From Oreochromis niloticus (taxonomy: Eukaryota > Chordata > Actinopteri > Cichliformes > Cichlidae): DNA of 64,000 nucleotides. The translations under genes and the position numbers were made by a program. This document shows, in pieces, positions 35,549-47,800 of the stretch. The notes beneath the pieces are model-generated. The model did no database searches. It worked only from the letters and a program-made list of their open reading frames with translations, and had not been told where the DNA came from. The stretch spans positions 30,718,405 through 30,782,404 of the forward strand of contig NC_031984.2 in assembly GCF_001858045.2 (NCBI RefSeq). The letters are read 5' to 3'. Position 1 is the first letter of the stretch. Every line of letters starts with the position of its first letter.

Positions 35549-37013
35549 TTAAAGAGTTTTGCCACAAAATTGCATGCACGTGTCAGTTAAATTGTAGCGT
35601 GCACGTGAAAAAAACCTAGAGATGACATTTTGTCTCTTCAATTTTGCATTGTTTTTGAAAGCTTTGATGATTAAGTCGTCAGACAATGTGTTGCCTGACT
35701 TCATTGACAGTAGTACTGAAGTAGGACACATTTTCTGGAGTTCCTTGTATGCTGTCAAGCTGGGCTGTTCAATGTTCTCTAAGGACATTTTGTAGTTTTT
35801 GTACACAATTTTGTCCCAGATCTTATGGTAAAGCCTCTGTGTAATTAACTCAGGTGTTCCTGGATGCCATGTTGTCGTCTCATTTACTTCACCCATAGCG
35901 TACATTACCAGATTTTTTGTGAAATTTCTCACAACTTCCCTGTACTCCTCCCTGTTTTTAGAGACACTGAGTACTCTTTTTGGTAAAGCCAACAGGTGTG
36001 TGGTGAAGGCTGGGACAGTAATACTATCAAGCTCTTCTTTAAGACTAAAAATCAAATATTTTTCCTTGCAGTTATGTATTTTGCGAAGATCCTTTAAAAT
36101 GGCCTGGTCAGCATTTTTCAGGCCTTTTGGAGAAAGATCCAATTGTTTGTTCTCAATTTCAGGCCAGATTTTGTCAAGCAGGCGATCACCGATGCAGTCA
36201 GGAGTGAGGCGCTCTGTGAAAATCTTTTTTTTAGAGGACACTTTGTCTGTGGCCTTTGAAACCACCAACTGAATGAGGTTGTTGACACACAACTTTTCCC
36301 CACTCAGAGAATCGGATTGCTGACTGATCTCAGAAAAAGTTAAAGACACAGTATGGGTGTCCGACTCAGGTACTGCTGGCTTTACAGGCTTTTCCGGTGG
36401 ACACGGTTTCATGTTGTCTGAGTCTTTTGTGTCAGCTGTCAAGTTTTTCGTTTTCGTTTTCTTTTTCTTTGGTTTTACTGTGGCTGTGGTTTCGGTTTGT
36501 GCTGTGCCTGATGCTTCCAGATGATCCAGTGTAAGAATTTCTCTGTTTTCACTGTCATCTGTTTGTGGTTTTTTGAGACTGCTCTTCTCTGCACTCTGAT
36601 CTACAGATATGCAGTCCAGGGTTGGTTGAGCTAGTCCTGGAGTTTCTATTTTTCATTTTCACCGTGATGGCCTACAGAGCTTTCATTCAGGATGCTTTCC
36701 TTTGCTCCTGTATCCTCTGTTTTCTCAGTCTGTGTGGAGGCCGGATCTCCATTTTCCGTAGTTTCGCTACATGCTCTCAGTAACATGTCACAAAATTCCA
36801 TCATCTTAATTAACAAGGTGTAAAGCACACGACGGTCGCAGTACTCTCGTGTGAAGGGTACCAAAGATTGCCACTGTGGAGCAATTTTAAAAAGAAAGTG
36901 CTTGATGAGTAGCTTCCAAGTTTCCAGGTTTGCACTTTGAGAATCAACTTGTGAGAACTGTGAGTAATGCTCATGTATGTGTGAAAAAAGTGTATAAAGT
37001 GCGTGGCCAGGGG
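35549..37013 (-). CDS. Unrecognised protein with an internal duplicated block; 5' end unknown
   Basis: The minus-strand frame is open from about 37013 to 36663 and again from 36600 to 35549 (stop). The two frames differ. They join cleanly if 36601-36662 is a 62-bp GT..AG intron; otherwise a -1 shift in an A-run near 36650 separates them. The N-terminal part has helix-rich sequence (ETWKLLIKHFLFKIAPQWQS, TLLIKMMEFCDMLLRA). The middle is acidic/Lys-rich with KPKKKKTKTKN. The C-terminal part holds two similar blocks: CIGDRLLDKIWPEIENKQLD and LITQRLYHKIWDKIVYKNYK, each followed by L..KDL/L..KELQK. No ATG start was found in the open stretch, so more exons are likely upstream, or it is a decayed gene. 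I recognise no family. Confidence 0.45.
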
Positions 37014-37400
37014 CTAGTTATTCTGAGAACCCCTGCTGCAATAAATGAGAGACCACTGTAAATACTTTCTCTATGACTATTGTTTTCAACCTGTTAACAT
37101 TTAATATTGTCTTGACAGAGCCAACTGATTCTGCAGCGGAGCATCCCCTGTTGTTTCTTTTGGCTCCCCAGTCCCTGGTCCCTCCGCTCCCACTGCTGCA
37201 CCCACAGGCATGTAATTGTAGCAACAGGTGTACAGCAAGCACTGATAGCTTTTTACTCGCTTGGATTCCCTTGTGATTACCTTTACTAAATATCTACAAC
37301 CAATCTAATTACATCCTGGGGTTTTTTTTCCAATGTTGAAAATGAAAATCTAGTAGCAGCCTTCTCATTACTTTGTGTTGTTTTGTGCTGTGTTTTACAG

Positions 37401-37657
37401 GCCCACAGAGGAGGACAGCTCCGTGGCGGACGAGGGACAGGTCCCAGGACGGTCCATCGGCGGAGCTGGCCATCCTGGAGTCCCTGAAGAGGCCACGCCA
37501 GTCTCCAACGGAGCATTCCCTCCTCAGCCTTGTTCCTGCTCTGGAGAGCATGCCGCCTCAGACGAGAGAATTTGTAAAATTTCAAATTTATAAATTAGTT
37601 TTTGAAAACAGCACAGCTGTGTTACATTTGGAAACATTAGACCACAGCAATCAGTAG
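37401..37657 (+). pseudogene. Terminal exon of a MADF/BESS-domain protein (probably Harbinger-derived)
   Basis: After TGTTTTACAG the + frame encodes a basic stretch and then SLLSLVPALESMPPQTREFV, then KFQIYKLVFENS, the BESS motif that ends many MADF/Myb-like DNA-binding proteins. A stop follows at 37657 and an AATAAA at 37837-37842. I could not find the MADF-coding exon upstream. A HARBI1-like end on the opposite strand 440 bp away suggests a PIF/Harbinger two-gene element, but a host gene fragment is possible. Confidence 0.5.
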
Positions 37658-37836
37658 TTTTCTGATGAGGCAGCAGACTCTCCAGGGCAGAAATAATGTT
37701 CTTATTTTTCTCCTCCTTCTCCCTGAGGCTCTTCCACTTTAAGCTGGGTCCTTTTATTCCTGTCTCTCTGTAAATACTTATATTTTATATATTTATGTTT
37801 AATGTTTTTCTGTTTGAGAATTTTAATATTATTTCA

Positions 37837-37842
37837 AATAAA
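37837..37842 (+). terminator. Polyadenylation signal after the MADF/BESS exon
   Basis: AATAAA 180 bp past the stop at 37657 on the plus strand. Confidence 0.45.
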
Positions 37843-38095
37843 TTTTTATAATGACTAATGTCTCAGTTCTATTACACAGCAAATATTGGCACACAACTTG
37901 ACACATGTAGAATTTATTTCATATTATACTAATGGAAAAATATACTACTATATAGGAACATAGTGAAGACCAATTATTTAAGAGAATAAAGAGAAGTTAG
38001 TTTATTTTGGAGTAGAGCTCCATTTATTAAGAAAATTTAAAAAACAGGCAGGTTTGTGGGTGGCTCAGAGCCGTTGTGGGGAAGTCACTGGGACT

Positions 38096-38235
38096 TCAAA
38101 TGGGCTTTTCTTTTGGCTGCCAAGACACTGCTCCCTCCGTCGAGAAGTGGGCCATGAACTTCTCCTTCACCAGGACAGCCTCTCTGGAGGAGTTGTTGGC
38201 TGCTGCACGACCCAGGCCTTTTTTGAAAAATTAAC
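38096..38235 (-). pseudogene. HARBI1-like transposase C-terminal fragment
   Basis: The minus-strand frame from about 38217 to the TGA at 38096 encodes NNSSREAVLVKEKFMAHFST, then EGAVSWQ. The pattern R...V.E.F..YF...GAVxWQ is typical of the end of PIF/Harbinger nucleases. Only this last piece was found. It is convergent with the MADF/BESS exon at 37401-37657, as expected for the two genes of a Harbinger. Confidence 0.5.
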
Positions 38236-38868
38236 CTGTGATAAGACAGCATATCAAGATAGAATTGTTATTATCATATAACTAAAGATGAACTGTTCAC
38301 ATTTTTATCTAGCTCTGAGTTTTAAAAAAGGCTGGTGACCCCTGCTATAGAGTCTGACAGCTGCAGGGATTATATAAAAATATTCAACTGGTTCTATACC
38401 AGAATTAAACCAGGTCTAAAAAAAAAGGACTTTATAAGATAGACCTTGTGAGTATCACTAGAAATATTATAAACAGTTGTCTCCATACCACAGTTTGCTA
38501 TCAGTTAGGCAGTTGATGGCGGTAACCTCGGTCGATACATCCCCGGCTCCCTCTGTCACGTAAAACTGGAAGAAAAAAAAGAGAGGGAGCCAGAATAAAA
38601 CTTTCTACTACACGTTAGTACCACTCAAACAAAAAATAAAAAATGTCGTTTAGTCAAATGAGAGCGCAGAGTACAATAGTTTTAAGGCTGATTTACAGAA
38701 ATTGTATTTTTTTCTAAACACAGGAGAAGTCCGCTACAAAAAAACAAAGACATAATTTTTTTTTTTTTTATCGTTAAAATTCAGCACAGTTGGAAGTAAA
38801 CTGTGTAGCAAACATTAGTTTGATCAGTTTGCTCACTTGATTTAAATGTCTGTGAAGGTTCTCAGTCA

Positions 38869-38985
38869 TCCAGTTCACCGTAGTCTAAGGAGCTTGGAAA
38901 GAAAAGCGTCTGGACTTCTTTGCTAGAAGATGTTGCGCCTCTCATCCGAGAAGCTTCTTCAGTTCTAGGGTCAGATGGTGAAGAG
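38869..38985 (-). repeat. Penelope-associated tail repeat (hammerhead-like), mutated
   Basis: Minus strand: CTGAAGA, stem GCTTCTC/GAGAGGC with GGAT loop, then GCAAC where GAAAC is expected, then GAAGTCCAGACGC. Same layout as at 15101-15157 and 57276-57340, with the GAAA box damaged. Confidence 0.5.
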
Positions 38986-39252
38986 TCCCATGGTTCAAGC
39001 TTCCTCTTCAATAACCATTAACAGGGACCAAATATTTGTCACATTATCCCCATAAACAACATGTTTTTATAGAAATCATTGTGACACAAATATTTAGATT
39101 CTTATTTCACAATGTGCATGAACTCAAAATCTTCAGAGATATCTTTATAAAGATATCGAAAAGAATACATTTATTCCAATGTATGAGCTACACTTCTTGT
39201 AAAAAAGCTGATTGGAAATGCATTTAAAAAAAAGCTCCTGCCATGACCTGTG

Positions 39253-39257
<5 letters not shown>

Positions 39258-39314
<57 letters not shown>
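39258..39314. repeat. (CA)n microsatellite
   Basis: About 28 uninterrupted CA units. The surrounding long frames are read-through of the repeat. Confidence 0.95.
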
Positions 39315-39317
<3 letters not shown>

Positions 39318-40092
39318 CTCATTAAAGTGTTGGAAGCCGTTTTAACCACAGAGAGAGAGAGCGCGCTAGAGAGAGGCATCAATACAAATGATTGCAGCAG
39401 GTTTTGGATTTTCACTCTTTGTTGGATTTAATATGAACAGTCATATAAAATTCATTCCATTTTTTTTTGCCTTTGCTTCAATTAAGATGTGTCTTTAAAT
39501 CTACCATACCTTTCCTGTTCAAAACGTTTACTGACATAGTAAAGAAGTAGCTAGGGAACTCAGTAAGTATGAGCAACAATAGCTTAAGGACACTTTCTCA
39601 AATAAAGAGGATTTCATCAACTCCAGTTCGTGAAAAAAATATGTGCCACATTAAAACAAATCAGTAGATCCACAAAGTATGGACACAGACTCGTTTCAGC
39701 TATAGAGGTAGAGCTAAACTTTACGCACTTATCAACACACAGTTCAAAGGCTTGCATTAGAGTGCATTGGTGCACACTTGGGCATCTTATTTAGCATGGT
39801 TATACTATTGTGAATTCTGCTATATAAATATGCTCAAGAGTCTATCATAAGTTTGACATCCAGCTAAAAATTCGAAAATATATATTTTTAAATCAGTAAC
39901 TTTGCAAATGTAGAGGAAATGTTTTTGGACAACGAATGAGTCACGTTTTAAACACTGTTTGAATAATCAGCGCTGACAGACAGACATTTATAAAGCGCAG
40001 GCTATAACAGACCAACGTGTTGGGTCAACTGGGACCTGGGTATGTTCATCCATCCTGTTCATACACGTCACTACCAAACACTTATCTGCAGA

Positions 40093-40093
40093 A

Positions 40094-40162
<69 letters not shown>
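40093..40162. repeat. (TC)n(AC)n compound microsatellite
   Basis: A TC run followed directly by about 24 AC units. Confidence 0.95.
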
Positions 40163-40163
<1 letters not shown>

Positions 40164-40164
40164 T

Positions 40165-40410
40165 CATACACCAAGTGACTTTTTGCACAATACTCAGTCT
40201 TTTGCACATTTCTCTTGCATTGTTGTGTCTGCACTGTCTTTGTTTTGTTTGCAATCTTTGCACATTTGCACTACATGTAGTCTTGTGTTGGTTGTCTATT
40301 ATATGTAGCACCATGGTCTTGGAGGAACCTTGTCTCGTTTCACTGTGTACCGTACCACTGCACATGGTTGGAATGACAATAAAGCGACTCGACTTGACTT
40401 GGCTTGACTC
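40165..40410 (+). mobile_element. Rex1-type LINE 3' tail
   Basis: A non-coding tail of TTTGCAC-rich sequence ends in CACTGTGTACCGTACC...ATGACAATAAAGCGACTCGACTTGACTTG, like the 3' end of fish Rex1-type LINEs. Compare GACAATAAAG at 61107-61116. Confidence 0.55.
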
Positions 40411-40739
40411 ATCCATGGGTGGATGATTATTATAATGGTATAATGGTTTGATTCAATTGATAGAGTAAGGAGGGTGTGAAGGTGAGATTAAATGCAGGAA
40501 AGTGCAGAGTGCTGATAAGTTTAAGAAACTATGAGCTCATTCTGAGTCTAATAGCACCAACATGTCTCATAAAGGGGGGACAGGGCCATGTTTACTACTC
40601 TGCTCAACCTCTGGAAGAGGAATGTTGTTCCGTCTGATTCTAACTGCTCAACAACCTTGGGCCATGCTGTTTAATAGATCTGAGAATATGTTGCTGTTAA
40701 ACCTGTGTATACCTTTTAACACTAATGGTGCCTTTCCAG

Positions 40740-41280
40740 ATGTGTAAGGTGCCAATTCCATCGTCACCAATGCACCCCAATACCATCAGAGATGCAGACT
40801 TTTGAACAAGCTGGATGTTCGGTCTCCTCTTTAATCCAGACAAAGCAGCGTCCGTGTTTTCAAAAAGAATTACAAATTTAAATTTGTCTGACCACAGAAC
40901 AGTTTTCCACCTCGTCTCAGTCTATTTCAAATGGACTCTGGCCAAAATGAGACAACAGTGATCTGGATTATATTCACATCTGGCTTCTTCTGTAAATTCA
41001 TATCGTAAACTGTTGTCATTTAACCACATTAGTTGCAAATTGTTCCTCCAGCTGTTTCATTTTAGTGTCACTGACTTTTCCAGCCTTTTGTTGGCCCATT
41101 CCAACAAGGGAGCTCTTAATTACGCTGCTGTGAAGACGTTTGGTAATAAACAGATAATCTTCAATTATGGTCTGTCTTGTAATTGTTATATTCAGAAACA
41201 TGGAACAGTGATCGACGATATAAAATTTCCCCCTTTTTTTAATACAGTGTGTGTATGAGGCCAATATTTAACCAAGACTG
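40740..41280. repeat. Degenerate DNA-transposon-like interspersed repeat
   Basis: Contains CACCCCAATACCATCAGAGATGCAGAC, CTGACCACAGAACAGTTTTCCA and GTTCCTCCAGCTG blocks that recur widely in fish genomes. The GTTCCTCCAGCTGTTT block is found again at 47378-47394. No ORF. Confidence 0.5.
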
Positions 41281-41856
41281 TTTTTGATCAAAGACAAGCT
41301 GAGGACTTACAGCACCAGCAAAATGTTAATTTTAAAAAAACAAGTCTCAATAAAATGGCATTATTTGAAACTTTTTTTAAATTTTATTAGAAGATGTAAA
41401 TAGATTTTATTATTTTACACAAATATAATGTAATATACAAGACAATACATTTATTCATATGTTTAAATGACTTGAAGTTTTGATTTCCATTTTTACGTAC
41501 AGATGTACACAAACACATGAAGCATGGCTGTAAAGTTGCTTGTTTACAATATTTAATATGCAACTTCAAAATAAACAGTCTTACAGAGTAAGCTTGATAA
41601 TAAGATTAATAGCTGATGTACTCATGGAAGCTTCTTACACAATACTGCAAGAAAATTGATTGAAAATATTTATTTGAGAAAATGTCTTTTCGGCCAGGAC
41701 ACATAATACTGGGTGCATACAGTATGTTATACAAAGATAATGTTGAATATTAAGGTATTGCAGAGGTCATAGTGTGTGCTGAGGCACAGGTGTAGATCCA
41801 CTCCTCACATTGAGAACTATCATTAACTGAGGGTGTGTAAGTCCCTTCTTCACTAT

Positions 41857-44800
41857 CTAGTCCCCTTCCTCCAGAGAGTGCTGTCCTTTTCCCTCCAATG
41901 CCATTCCAGCCTCATAGATAGCCCACTGCAGAGCAGCTCCAGCCGGCACCTTGGCAAAGCCTTTCTCTGAGATGTGGTCTATCTTCAGGTAAGCCCCAGG
42001 CCTGTGCAGGGCCACTCCATGGAGGTGGGAGAAGAGCAGTGGTAAGTCACCTGTCAGCACGTAGTGAGAAATGAGCCTCAGTTCAGTGGGAATGACCGTC
42101 TCCTCTGAGTACTCGAAAATGGCTGCCATGTATTTGGACAGGTCCTGGCCCCGGGCTTTGGCTCGGCCCACCTCCGCACCAATAAGCTGGATGATTGCAT
42201 CAGAGCTGTAGGCCTGATCTTCATCACCATCATCATCTTCTGGCTTGGGTCTTTGGTTAAAGCCCCTAGAGCACATCACCAAGACAAAGTCACTTTCCCG
42301 GATCTTCCGGCAGTGCCAGGCCATGCTGCCTTCCTCAGCCACGCTCAGAGAGTCCCAAAGATCCAGACACACCTTTGAAGAAAAAAAAGTGGGAAGACTC
42401 TTTTATATAAACCAAATCTCATCTCTTTCTCTTATTAAATGCATCTCATACTAACAAACACTTTGGCAAAATCTTGCCAAAACTGCCCTTACAAAATGTG
42501 CTGCAAGTTAAGAGATAAAACTGTAAAACTGTACCTGAGTGGCCATGTGCTGCTGTATGAAGACACCTAACTGCATGACAGCTTTGACATGAGCGGGGCC
42601 GTCATAGCTGCTGTAGCAAATCAGAAGACGAGGAGGGGTCAGCCTGTTTTTGCGCAGTGATACCAATTCTTCCTGATTCCCAGCTTCCTCGTGTTTGTCG
42701 ATGATATCTGATGATTAAAAAAAACAAAACATTTTCATGCGCTGCTGGGGAAAGGAGCAGATGGATTAGAAGTACTTAATGAAAATGTATAAACGTAATA
42801 ACTGGCAGTGATTCAAATACTGATTTTACATGACACGTCTGGGTTGTTTTTGCACCTGGTTGTATGTCAAATTTCTTCATCTGCAGCTTGGTCCTCCTCC
42901 TAATGACAATAGCCAGACAGCCTCCAAGTACGGCTACCGCGACCAGACTCAGAGGAAGAATAAAAGCCAAGGAGGGAGTGACGGAGCGTGGAGAGGGATC
43001 TTCTGATAACAGCAAAGTTTCAATTATTTCTTGAGATATTATCTCACTGCTTTTCAAAGTATTAGAATAGTTAAAATAAAAAGACTGATGGAATTGGCCA
43101 CAAGTGTGTATTAGTAACAAATAGACAGTAAAATATGTATAACAAGTATAACTAACAAAGTGGCATTAATGTGTTTCCTATTTTGCACAGAAGTCGGCGT
43201 CATCTGTACAAGGGTGGAAATCTTGCGACGAAAGCAATTACTTTCACAGTTACCTAGTGAAAGCTGATAACTGCTTGCCATTGGGGAATACACATTTTAC
43301 ATGTCCAGTGATAGTTCTTGACAAATTTGTGCATGCATGCACGAAACCTGTATATGGTTCAGGAGATATAACTTTACAACTAAAAGTACAGAAAGCTTTG
43401 TACAAACTGTGATATAGTAATTGTGTGAATATGCAGCAACAAAACAGCCATCCTTACCTTTCTGAGTGTGCATGACATGAACATTGAACATTTTCCTAAC
43501 TGCATCCACTTCATTAGCTGCAATCTGTGGAAAAAGTTAAAAAGGTGAAGCATGAAAGTACATATCATCAGTGCAGGTCTTTAAGTCCAGATTGAAAACC
43601 TATTTTTATTCCCTGGCTTTTAACTCTGTAGGAAACTGACACCTTCTTATTTATTTTATTGTATGTAATGATTTTATGCTATTTTTAATTTGGTAGTTGT
43701 TTTGATCTGTGTTGTTCAGCACTTTGGTCTGTCTGGTGTGTTCTTAAAGTGCTATACAAATAAACGATGATGATGATGATGATGATGATGATACATATCT
43801 GACTGAGCAAGTGAAGAGCAAGTGAACATTTTGTCCTCTAACTTACTGTGTTATGAGCAGGAAGATTAGGCAAGCCCAAGGATCTGAGTGAGTTTGACAA
43901 GGGCTAAATTGTGATGGCTAGATGACTGGGTCAGAGCATCTCCAAAACTGTAGCGGTGCGGTGGCGTTACTATTTTTCAACAAACAGACGGTCAAAGCTG
44001 TGTTCAGCTGATTGTTATGTAAATAGCTTGAAATGGTTATAAAAAAAGGGGGTAAAAGGTAAATGGCTGCAAATAACTTTGCTGTTTGTACAACTTGTGC
44101 ATATGATTTTAAAATTGACAATTTATATTTGCATTTAAAGATTTTACAGGGTGGGCCATTTATATGGATACACCGTAATAACATGGGAGTGGTTGGTGAT
44201 ATTAAAGTCCTGTTTGTGGCACATTAGCATATGTGAGGGGGCAAACTCCTCAAGATGGGTGGTGACCATGGTGGCCATTTAGAAGTCGGCCATCTTGGAT
44301 ACAACTTTTGTTTTTTCAATAGGAAGACGGCCATGTGACACATCAAACTTATTGGTAATGTCACAAGAAAAACAATGGTGTGCTTGGTTTCAACCTAACT
44401 TTATTTTAACTTTATTTAACTTTATTTAAGTTGTATCCAAGATGGCCGACTTCTAAATGGCCACCATGGTCACCACCCATCTTGAGGAGTTTGCCCCCTC
44501 ACATATGCTAATGTGCCACAAACAGGACTTTAATATCACCAACCATTCCCATTTTATTACGGTGTATCCATATAAATGGCCCACCCTGTATATCAATTGT
44601 GTTATTAAAGTATGTCCAAATGAAAACATAACTGTAAATTCAGATACGTGAGGTTGTGCTGAAAAGAATGATACCAAACAAGGCAAAGTAAATAGTTTTT
44701 AAAGGTGAAATGTAGACGTCAAATCAAAAGTAGTTAAAAATGGCCAATTATACCCTGGAGCCCAGAGGGTTAAACTTTTTTTTTTTAAGTAATGCAATAG

Positions 44801-47800
44801 TTACTTTTCAAGTAATAAATTACTTTTAGAATCTTGTAACTCAGTTACTAACTCAGTTACTTTTTTGAAGAGGTAACTAGTGACTATAATTAATTACTTT
44901 TTCAAAGTAACTTGCCCAACACTGGTTACAATGAAACTGGCTCACATGAGGGCCGCCCCAGGAAAGGAAGACCAAGAGTCATCTCTGCTGCTGAGGATAA
45001 ATTCATCCGAGTCACCAGCCTCAGAGTTAGCAGCACCTCAGATTAGAGCCCAGATAAATGCTACACAGAGTTTCAGTAGCAGACACATCTCTACATCAGC
45101 TGTTCAGAGGAAACTGTGTGAATCAGGCCTTTATGGTCAAATTATGGCTATTGGACCAAGAAGGAGAGTGATGGAGTGCTGCACCAGATGGCCTGGCCTC
45201 CACAGTCACCTGACCTAAACCCAAGTGAGATGGTTTGGGGTGAGATGGACCGCAGAGTGAAGGCAAAAGTGCCAACAAGTGCATCTCCGGGAACTCCTTC
45301 AAGACTGTTGGAAAACCATTTCAGGTGACGACCTCATGAAGCTAATCAAGAGAGTGCCAAGAGTGTGCAAAGTAATAAAGGGTGGCTATTTTTTGAATCT
45401 AAAACATGTTTTGAGTTACTTCACACTTTTTTGTTTACTAAATGATTCCATATGTGTTCATTGATAGTTTTGATGCCTTCAGTGAGAATCTACAATGTAA
45501 ATAGTCATGAAAATAAAGAAAAACCATTAAATGAGAAGGTGTGTCCAAACTTTTGACTGGTAGTGTACCTAAGAATTATTGCAGAACATGTATATGCCTT
45601 CATAGAAACGGTGTTCCCTAATAGCTGTAGGGCTCTTTCAGCAGGATAATGCACCCTGCCACAAAGCAAAAATGCTTCAGGAATGGTTTAAGGAGCACAA
45701 CAACAAGTTTGAGGTGTTGAACTGGCCTCTAAATACTCTAATCCAATCAAGCCATGCATGTGCTGGTTAAACAAGCCAGATACCAAAGCACACATTCAGG
45801 GGTGTAATAAAGTCCATGCTTCGATGGGTCAGGGCTGTTTTGGTAGCAAAAGGAGACGAACACAATATTAGGCAGGTAGTCACAATGATATGTGTGATCT
45901 TTGTATATGCATTTCACTACCACCTATTTGCTAACTTTGATTATGTGTTTGTGCTGTTGTATCAGACAAAGTTAGCTGTTTCTGGGAAAGAGAGCAATGA
46001 AAGTGCACAAAAACAGGAAAGCTGCAGTCCAAAAAATTAAAACAATTAGTTAAAAGACAGTAAAAGAATGTGAAAAGACCTACAATGTCATCACCTCGAG
46101 CAATATAACTGATGAGCAAACTATTTTATGATGAAATTCACATATGTGGTAAAAAGATTTGGGAAAAAAGCTAGTTATTAAACACAAAGTCCATCAAGTA
46201 TTCAAGTTCATTCATCAACCATGCCTTTTCCTGGAAAACAGTTATACTTATGTCCACATATACTATCAACAGTGTTAGTTATAATTCTTTTACCTCACAG
46301 GTGTAATTGGTTCCTTCTTGAAGGTCGCTCAGCTGATAGCTATGGTGAGTTTTATTTGTAGTCAGATCCTAAAATGATGAAATTAATGCTTGTTATATTT
46401 ATAAAGAGAACCTAAATGATCAGAAATATCTAAAAATAAATAAAAGGCACTGGATGAAACAAAGGTGCAGCACAGGAAACTACTTACAGGTATTATGTCG
46501 GTGTATTTTTTCCTGCCATTTGCGCAACACAGCGAGAAGTAGCTTCTTATTCCCAGATTTGGGGGAGCCAAGTTAAAGGTCACAGTGATGGCACTGCCTT
46601 CCTGCTGAACCTCAATATGTTCAGGGTACCAGTCTGTAACCAGACCGTAACATAATGTCACGTATAAAGCAGATCTTTGGAGAAATACTGTTACAGACTG
46701 GACTGGACTAAAGTTTTCTCACCATTTTTACACTGCTCAAAGCCATTCTTCTCTGCACATGCTGCAAAAACATGAACCACATGTTACTCTAAATATTGAT
46801 TTAATGCAGTGTTTACAGAATAGCAGAGCTGCTTGGTGGCAAAATATGTAAATTTATGATAATGCAATTCACTGAAGTTGGACCAAAAATAAAAAGGCAG
46901 ATTTAAATAATAAAGGTCACCAAACAGCATCTTACATCGTGTAGAGAAGATCTCACTGCGGTAGAACCTCTCCCACTTCTCAGGCACTGGCAGAGCCATG
47001 ACAGTAACAGCATACTGGGATCCAAGGGAGAGGCCGGGAAACGGGTCTGACTTGTACACCTGCAGAATAGCATGGGCACATTATACACTTCAACTAAGGT
47101 TTGGGACAGTGAACTGTGATCACAGATTTTCAGCCTTGTCCCTTACTTACTGAGATTTTTTCAGATTCTCGGAATCTTTAGATGAGGTTGAATACTGTAG
47201 ATGAGATATTTAATCTTCTCAATTTTAAATTGAAACTATTCTGAAAAAGGAATTTGTAGATGCTGTTTTTTTCCAGATCAGTGAACTTCTGCTCATCTTT
47301 ACTTCTGAGACACTCTGCCTCTCTAAGAACCTCTTTTTATACCCAATAATATTACTGACCTGTTGCCAGTTAACCTAATGTTCCTCCAGCTGTTTACTCA
47401 GTTCAGATTTTTTATGTTTTTCCTTGTGAATAACTCTTGTGAGTTTGCAAATCATTGCATTCTGTTTTTATTTACATTTTAGGCAATATCGCAGGGGGGA
47501 ACTTTTGTAGTGTGAAAGAGCGATTCTTCGTCAAGAAGAAGAAGTCAGTTATTACAAGATTATAACAAAGCTAGTTACATGTTGTTGTTACTGTCAGTAG
47601 TGTTGCTGCTTTTTCATTTTTTGAGACTTACCAGTTACAAAATTTGAATGGATCTGTTCATTGTTGTGTCCATGTGGTTTGAATACATGTAAATAATTTC
47701 ATATATAATGCTACAGAAAGAAGTCCACTGGGGACGAGCTTAGTCAATAGTCAATAGTCTTCTATATCCTGCCTCATATTTACAGCATTTGGATGATCTT

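Larger units (their letters stand above)
43800..45935 (+). mobile_element. Tc1-like transposon split by later insertions
   Basis: 43800-43950 (GAGTGAGTTTGACAAGGGCTAAATTGTGATGGCTAGATGACTGGGTCAGAGCATC) matches the left part of the Tc1 at 14310. 45570-45935 (GGCTCTTTCAGCAGGATAATGCACC...GGTCAGGGCTGTTTTGG) matches its right part at 15771-16178. The ~1.6 kb between them holds at least three other elements (44147-44588, 44770-44930, 44931-45567). Confidence 0.72.

Noticed and set aside
39224..40416. Cys/Val-rich and Thr/His-rich frames
   Set aside because: Caused by the CA and TC/AC microsatellites at 39258-39314 and 40093-40162.
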